Positions 63,184 to 64,000 of a DNA stretch of 64,000 nucleotides are shown piece after piece (the stretch's first letter is position 1; each line of letters opens with the position of its first letter). The position numbers and the translations under genes are program-made. Source of the DNA: Gemmatimonadota bacterium (GTDB taxonomy: Bacteria; Gemmatimonadota; Gemmatimonadetes; Longimicrobiales; Gaopeijiaceae); contig JACZXQ010000008.1 in the NCBI GenBank assembly GCA_022571515.1, positions 1 to 64,000 of the forward strand, given 5' to 3'. The notes beneath the pieces are model-generated. The model searched no databases, had not been told where the DNA came from, and was given only the letters and a program-made list of their open reading frames with translations.

Positions 63184-64000
63184 ATGAGCACCGAAGTGGA
63201 GACACCTGACCCGCTGGAAGCGCTAGTCGCCGATGTCCGCGCGGGACGGGTCGAGGAAGTGCGCCAGGCGATCGGAGCGGCGCCCGACCTCGTGCACGCG
63301 TACGACCCCAACGCTTGGTGCTGCCGGGGCACCCTGCTCAACCTGGCGACGTCGAACGGGGACCGCGCGATGATCGACGCGCTATTGGACCTCGGTGCGG
63401 ACATCAACCAAAAGAGCGATTGGTGGGCCGGCGGATTCGCGCCGATCCACTCGGTGCCCATGGCGCACCGGCCGGGCCTCGCGGAGTTCCTCATCGAGCG
63501 TGGCGCCACCGTGGACGTCCACGCGGCTGCTAATCACGGCCTCATCGATCGGCTCACCGAGCTGCTGGATGATCAGCCCCATCGTGTGAACCAGCCGGTG
63601 GGCGACGGCGCCCGCCCTCTGCACTTCGCCGCGACCCGGGAAGTGGCGGAGCTCCTGATCGAGAGGGGCGCCCTGCTGGAGCCGTTGGACGTGGACCATG
63701 GGAGCACCCCCGCGCAGTGGGCCGCGAGGGACCGCCGGGACGTTACGCGTTACCTGCTGGCGCAAGGCGCCGAGAGCGACCCGTTCATGCTTGTCGCCAT
63801 AGACGACCAGACCACGCTCGGCTCCCAGCTGGAACTGGACTTTGCCGTGGCGAACGCCGTCCTCGGCCCCTCTATGTTCCCCTCGCCCGGATCCAAGGCA
63901 GGCCACATCTACTGCTACCATCTCGGACCCTACTCCTCGACCCTGCTGCAAATCGCAGCGGTCCTCGACCGAAGGGAGATCGTGACGCTACTGGTCAATG
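63184..64000 (+). CDS. Ankyrin-repeat protein, 3' end cut by window edge
   Basis: An open frame begins at an ATG with GAGGAG 6 bases upstream and runs past the right edge (272 codons present). Ankyrin units are visible: TLLNLATSNGDRAMIDALLD, FAPIHSVPMAHRPGLAEFLI, RPLHFAATREVAELLIERGA, STPAQWAARDRRDVTRYLLA, and TLLQIAAVLDRREIVTLLV. No signal peptide is seen, so it is probably cytoplasmic and mediates protein contacts. Any C-terminal effector domain lies outside the window. Confidence 0.88.
   Translation, partial: MSTEVETPDPLEALVADVRAGRVEEVRQAIGAAPDLVHAYDPNAWCCRGTLLNLATSNGDRAMIDALLDLGADINQKSDWWAGGFAPIHSVPMAHRPGLAEFLIERGATVDVHAAANHGLIDRLTELLDDQPHRVNQPVGDGARPLHFAATREVAELLIERGALLEPLDVDHGSTPAQWAARDRRDVTRYLLAQGAESDPFMLVAIDDQTTLGSQLELDFAVANAVLGPSMFPSPGSKAGHIYCYHLGPYSSTLLQIAAVLDRREIVTLLVN

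Overview
The window is a high-GC bacterial chromosome segment. Several gene families point to Gemmatimonadota or a close relative; this is inferred from family content, as no rRNA is present. They include serine/threonine kinases and a SARP-type regulator fused to TolB-like propellers, a SusC/SusD pair, fragments of MacB/FtsX-type (ADOP) permeases, a DUF4382 lipoprotein, and many secreted peptidases and amidohydrolases. I see no rRNA, tRNA, CRISPR array or intact insertion sequence.

Left part (1-10 kb): a defence/addiction-rich stretch. After an edge-truncated zinc-ribbon protein come YefM/YoeB with a clear TGTACA operator, a VapBC pair with an iterated operator, a decayed phd antitoxin behind its own iterated operator, and an AbiEi/AbiEii pair with a good promoter. 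An M20 amidohydrolase and a Fic protein follow. The spaces between them hold tails or heads of other genes: XRE antitoxin, HigA, cyclopropane synthase, a long amidohydrolase and a deleted VapBC.

Centre (9.6-37.8 kb): a 1105-residue Asp-box propeller protein; a two-gene operon in which a cohesin-bearing Ig-repeat lipoprotein precedes a dockerin-bearing M6 protease; a fused aspartokinase/diaminopimelate decarboxylase; a kinase-propeller receptor; a Tat-exported flavin oxidase; a GH114-type lipoprotein; an ADP-ribosylglycohydrolase; a Tat-exported epimerase; two more VapBC loci; a SARP-propeller-lectin receptor; and a broken nhaC. Almost every intergenic space carries recognisable gene fragments (Fic, ADOP permease, DUF4143 ATPase, ABC ATPase, DUF427, VapC and HigA tails, Smr, cytochrome c).

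Right part (37.8-64 kb): a nutrient-scavenging region with mostly intact genes. It holds a susC-susD operon ending in a strong terminator; two overlapping amidohydrolase genes, one a tandem fusion; a Phd/PIN pair; a P1 aminopeptidase translationally coupled to a sodium/solute symporter; a PQQ-type sugar dehydrogenase; M28 and M14 peptidases; an orphan TonB-plug protein; a cytochrome c lipoprotein beside a Tat-exported DAO flavoenzyme; a frameshifted outer-membrane barrel behind a textbook sigma-54 promoter; a DPP-IV-like peptidase; and an ankyrin protein cut by the right edge. Together these suggest a heterotroph living on peptides and modified amino acids.

The two most notable signals are the pervasive mosaic of gene fragments between genes and the adjacent cohesin/dockerin pair.
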